A stretch of 64,000 bases of DNA, taken from positions 4,652,765 through 4,716,764 of the forward strand of contig OZ025869.1 of assembly GCA_964019415.1 (NCBI GenBank), given 5' to 3'. Both the position numbers and the translations under genes were made by a program. Origin of the DNA: Ianthella basta (lineage: Eukaryota; Porifera; Demospongiae; Verongiida; Ianthellidae). The notes below the pieces were generated by a model, which saw only the letters and a list, made by a program, of their open reading frames with translations, ran no database searches and was not told the DNA's origin. Below are positions 62,758 through 64,000 of the stretch, in pieces. How positions within the stretch are numbered: position 1 is the first letter of the stretch; the number at the start of each line of letters is the position of its first letter.

Positions 62758-64000
62758 TATCCTCATATCCTCATCACGTCCCGCAACATAGCGCAACATC
62801 TTTGGGCTTTAAGAGGGAATGTGTGAAAGTGAGTATAACCACGTGGGTTAGCAATGTATGTTCGCTGAGAGTCACCTGACCTCAGGGCACACCTTCTAGT
62901 TGAAGGTGTAGGTCTGGTGTCAGAGGTGTACATGGGGGCGGGTTGGGGCACGGTCACCAATTCTTGCAAGTGACTGTCAGCGGGTGTATCATTTGTATCC
63001 ATTCCGTAACTTTTGTCACTTTAAGTGACTCCTCCCAAGGACGAAGCAGAATGTTGTAGTTCTCGTAATCCTCAATAGTACAAATATGCACTTCCAATAT
63101 GATGTGATTCACCTACTTCGGTGTGCCAGGCAGCGCAATTGTGTTACGCTGCTTTCCATGTTTTCCCATCGTGTCCACACGTGTTTTCTCTGATTGCAAC
63201 ACCCTCACTGCTTGCATCGGAGAGTTTCCATTTGCACGGAACACTCGTCGGTCCAGATCACATTCTCAAAGCTAGTACTCAGGTGCTGCTGTGCCCACTG
63301 AAGATGCTTCCCCTTGTTTGCTTGTCGAATTTGTTGGCAGTAGGCACTGCCCCAGAAGGTCCAGCCCAGCAAAGAGCGACATCAAAGCACAGTCTCCAGA
63401 GTCATTGTGTGGCCATTGTGTGCAAGGGCGGCATGAAGCTGAACGGTGGTGGTTTCATCATCCTCTCTCGTTTGCCGTTCCACGAGGTCTGCACTGCTGC
63501 TATCATTCTTGTAGGTCGGCCCGCACCTGCTCTTCTCTCTACGCTCCCAGTCTCCTTATACTTCATTATAAACTTATTCATCTCAACATGCCTGCAACAA
63601 GCAGCAGATAGTAGGCACTTTGTGGCCCATATGTTCGTAGTGCAGAATCTGCTACCTCTTATAACTGTTGTACATCTCGGTCACTTGTCTAATACTACGA
63701 ATTCACACCAAGGGAGAAAAGGATCTGGGAGTTTTCCTAATCATAAGCTGTTCCACCCACGCACAACCACTGTTTACTTAACACCTTTGTGGGACAATAA
63801 TTCAGTGATGAATTCTAAGATGGCTTGCATCTGCTCTGGCTTTAGATTATGGAACCCTGCTTCGGCCACTGCCACACGCACTATTGTGATAATACGGTGT
63901 TGTTCCACTTCATCTTTGCTCGCACAAACACTCGCCACCATTTTTGCTGACTCGCTTATGACAACTGTGGTACCACATGAAAGACTGTTTGGAAGCCGGA
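62758..64000 (-). mobile_element. Tc1/mariner-type element, copy 3 (runs off the window)
   Basis: Nearly identical to 57431-58690, with the same minus-strand blocks (KYKETGSVERRAGAGRPTR, NVIWTDECSVQ). It lies directly against the LINE fragment at 62757; its far end is outside the window. Confidence 0.7.

Noticed and set aside
1-64000. CRISPR arrays, bacterial operons or prophage
   Set aside because: No regular direct repeats with unique spacers, no Shine-Dalgarno-led ORF chains; the GT/AG splice sites and LINE/hAT content indicate a eukaryote.
1-64000. tRNA or rRNA genes
   Set aside because: I looked for TTCGAATC/TTCAANNC-type B boxes with A boxes and for rRNA core words and found no convincing pair.

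Overview
The window looks like gene-poor, repeat-saturated nuclear DNA of a metazoan. It has GT/AG introns, AC microsatellites, TAGCTAGC-rich stretches, and remnants of hAT, Tc1/mariner, PIF/Harbinger, CR1/L2-like LINE, Penelope-like and tyrosine-recombinase elements. An NLR-type leucine-rich-repeat gene piece, BEN, THAP and SET pieces, and many COP1-like WD40 copies fit a sponge (demosponge) or another early-branching marine invertebrate. That placement is an inference, not something the sequence proves. No complete single-copy gene is visible; almost every coding stretch is a fragment or one of several paralogous copies.

Layout. 0-4 kb: a three-exon minus-strand gene of a widespread orphan family, a Tc1/mariner transposase tail and a BEN-domain gene end. 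4-39 kb: a mosaic of segmental duplications. Its recurring blocks are (i) a COP1/RFWD2-like WD40 gene on the minus strand, seven partial copies; (ii) a Pro/Gln-rich exon module, three copies; (iii) a module with a hydrophobic reading frame, three copies; (iv) a 1.06-kb non-coding repeat with a 17-bp minisatellite, two copies; and (v) a hAT transposon, at least six pieces, one with a 242-bp tandem array and one with a ~450-bp near-perfect palindrome. Inserted among these are a THAP exon (11.4 kb), a PPM1D/Wip1-like phosphatase piece (27.0-27.6 kb), an NLR-like LRR gene end (29.2-30.2 kb) and a Penelope-like element nested in a LINE (33.4-35.3 kb).

39-48 kb: sparser DNA with a tyrosine recombinase end, LINE scraps, a 58-bp tandem repeat, a BEN-type N-terminal piece and an unidentified multi-exon minus-strand gene. 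48-64 kb: a second duplication field built from a CTAGGACACTA minisatellite, a ~1.4-kb segment (three copies, one truncated), two copies of a Tc1-like element, a broken homeodomain gene, a PIF/Harbinger remnant, a SET-like ORF, two tyrosine-recombinase ends, and a proline-rich exon with good splice sites.

How it fits together: shared junctions show an order of events. Copies of the WD40 gene fall into two subfamilies with their own lesions, and one LINE insertion is present in one copy of a duplicated block and absent from the other. The best-supported biology is the amplification and decay of a COP1-like WD40 gene together with its flanking transposons. I did not find a clearly new functional system. 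The most unusual sequence objects are the hammerhead-like core in the Penelope-like element, the long hAT palindrome and the COP1-like copy family.
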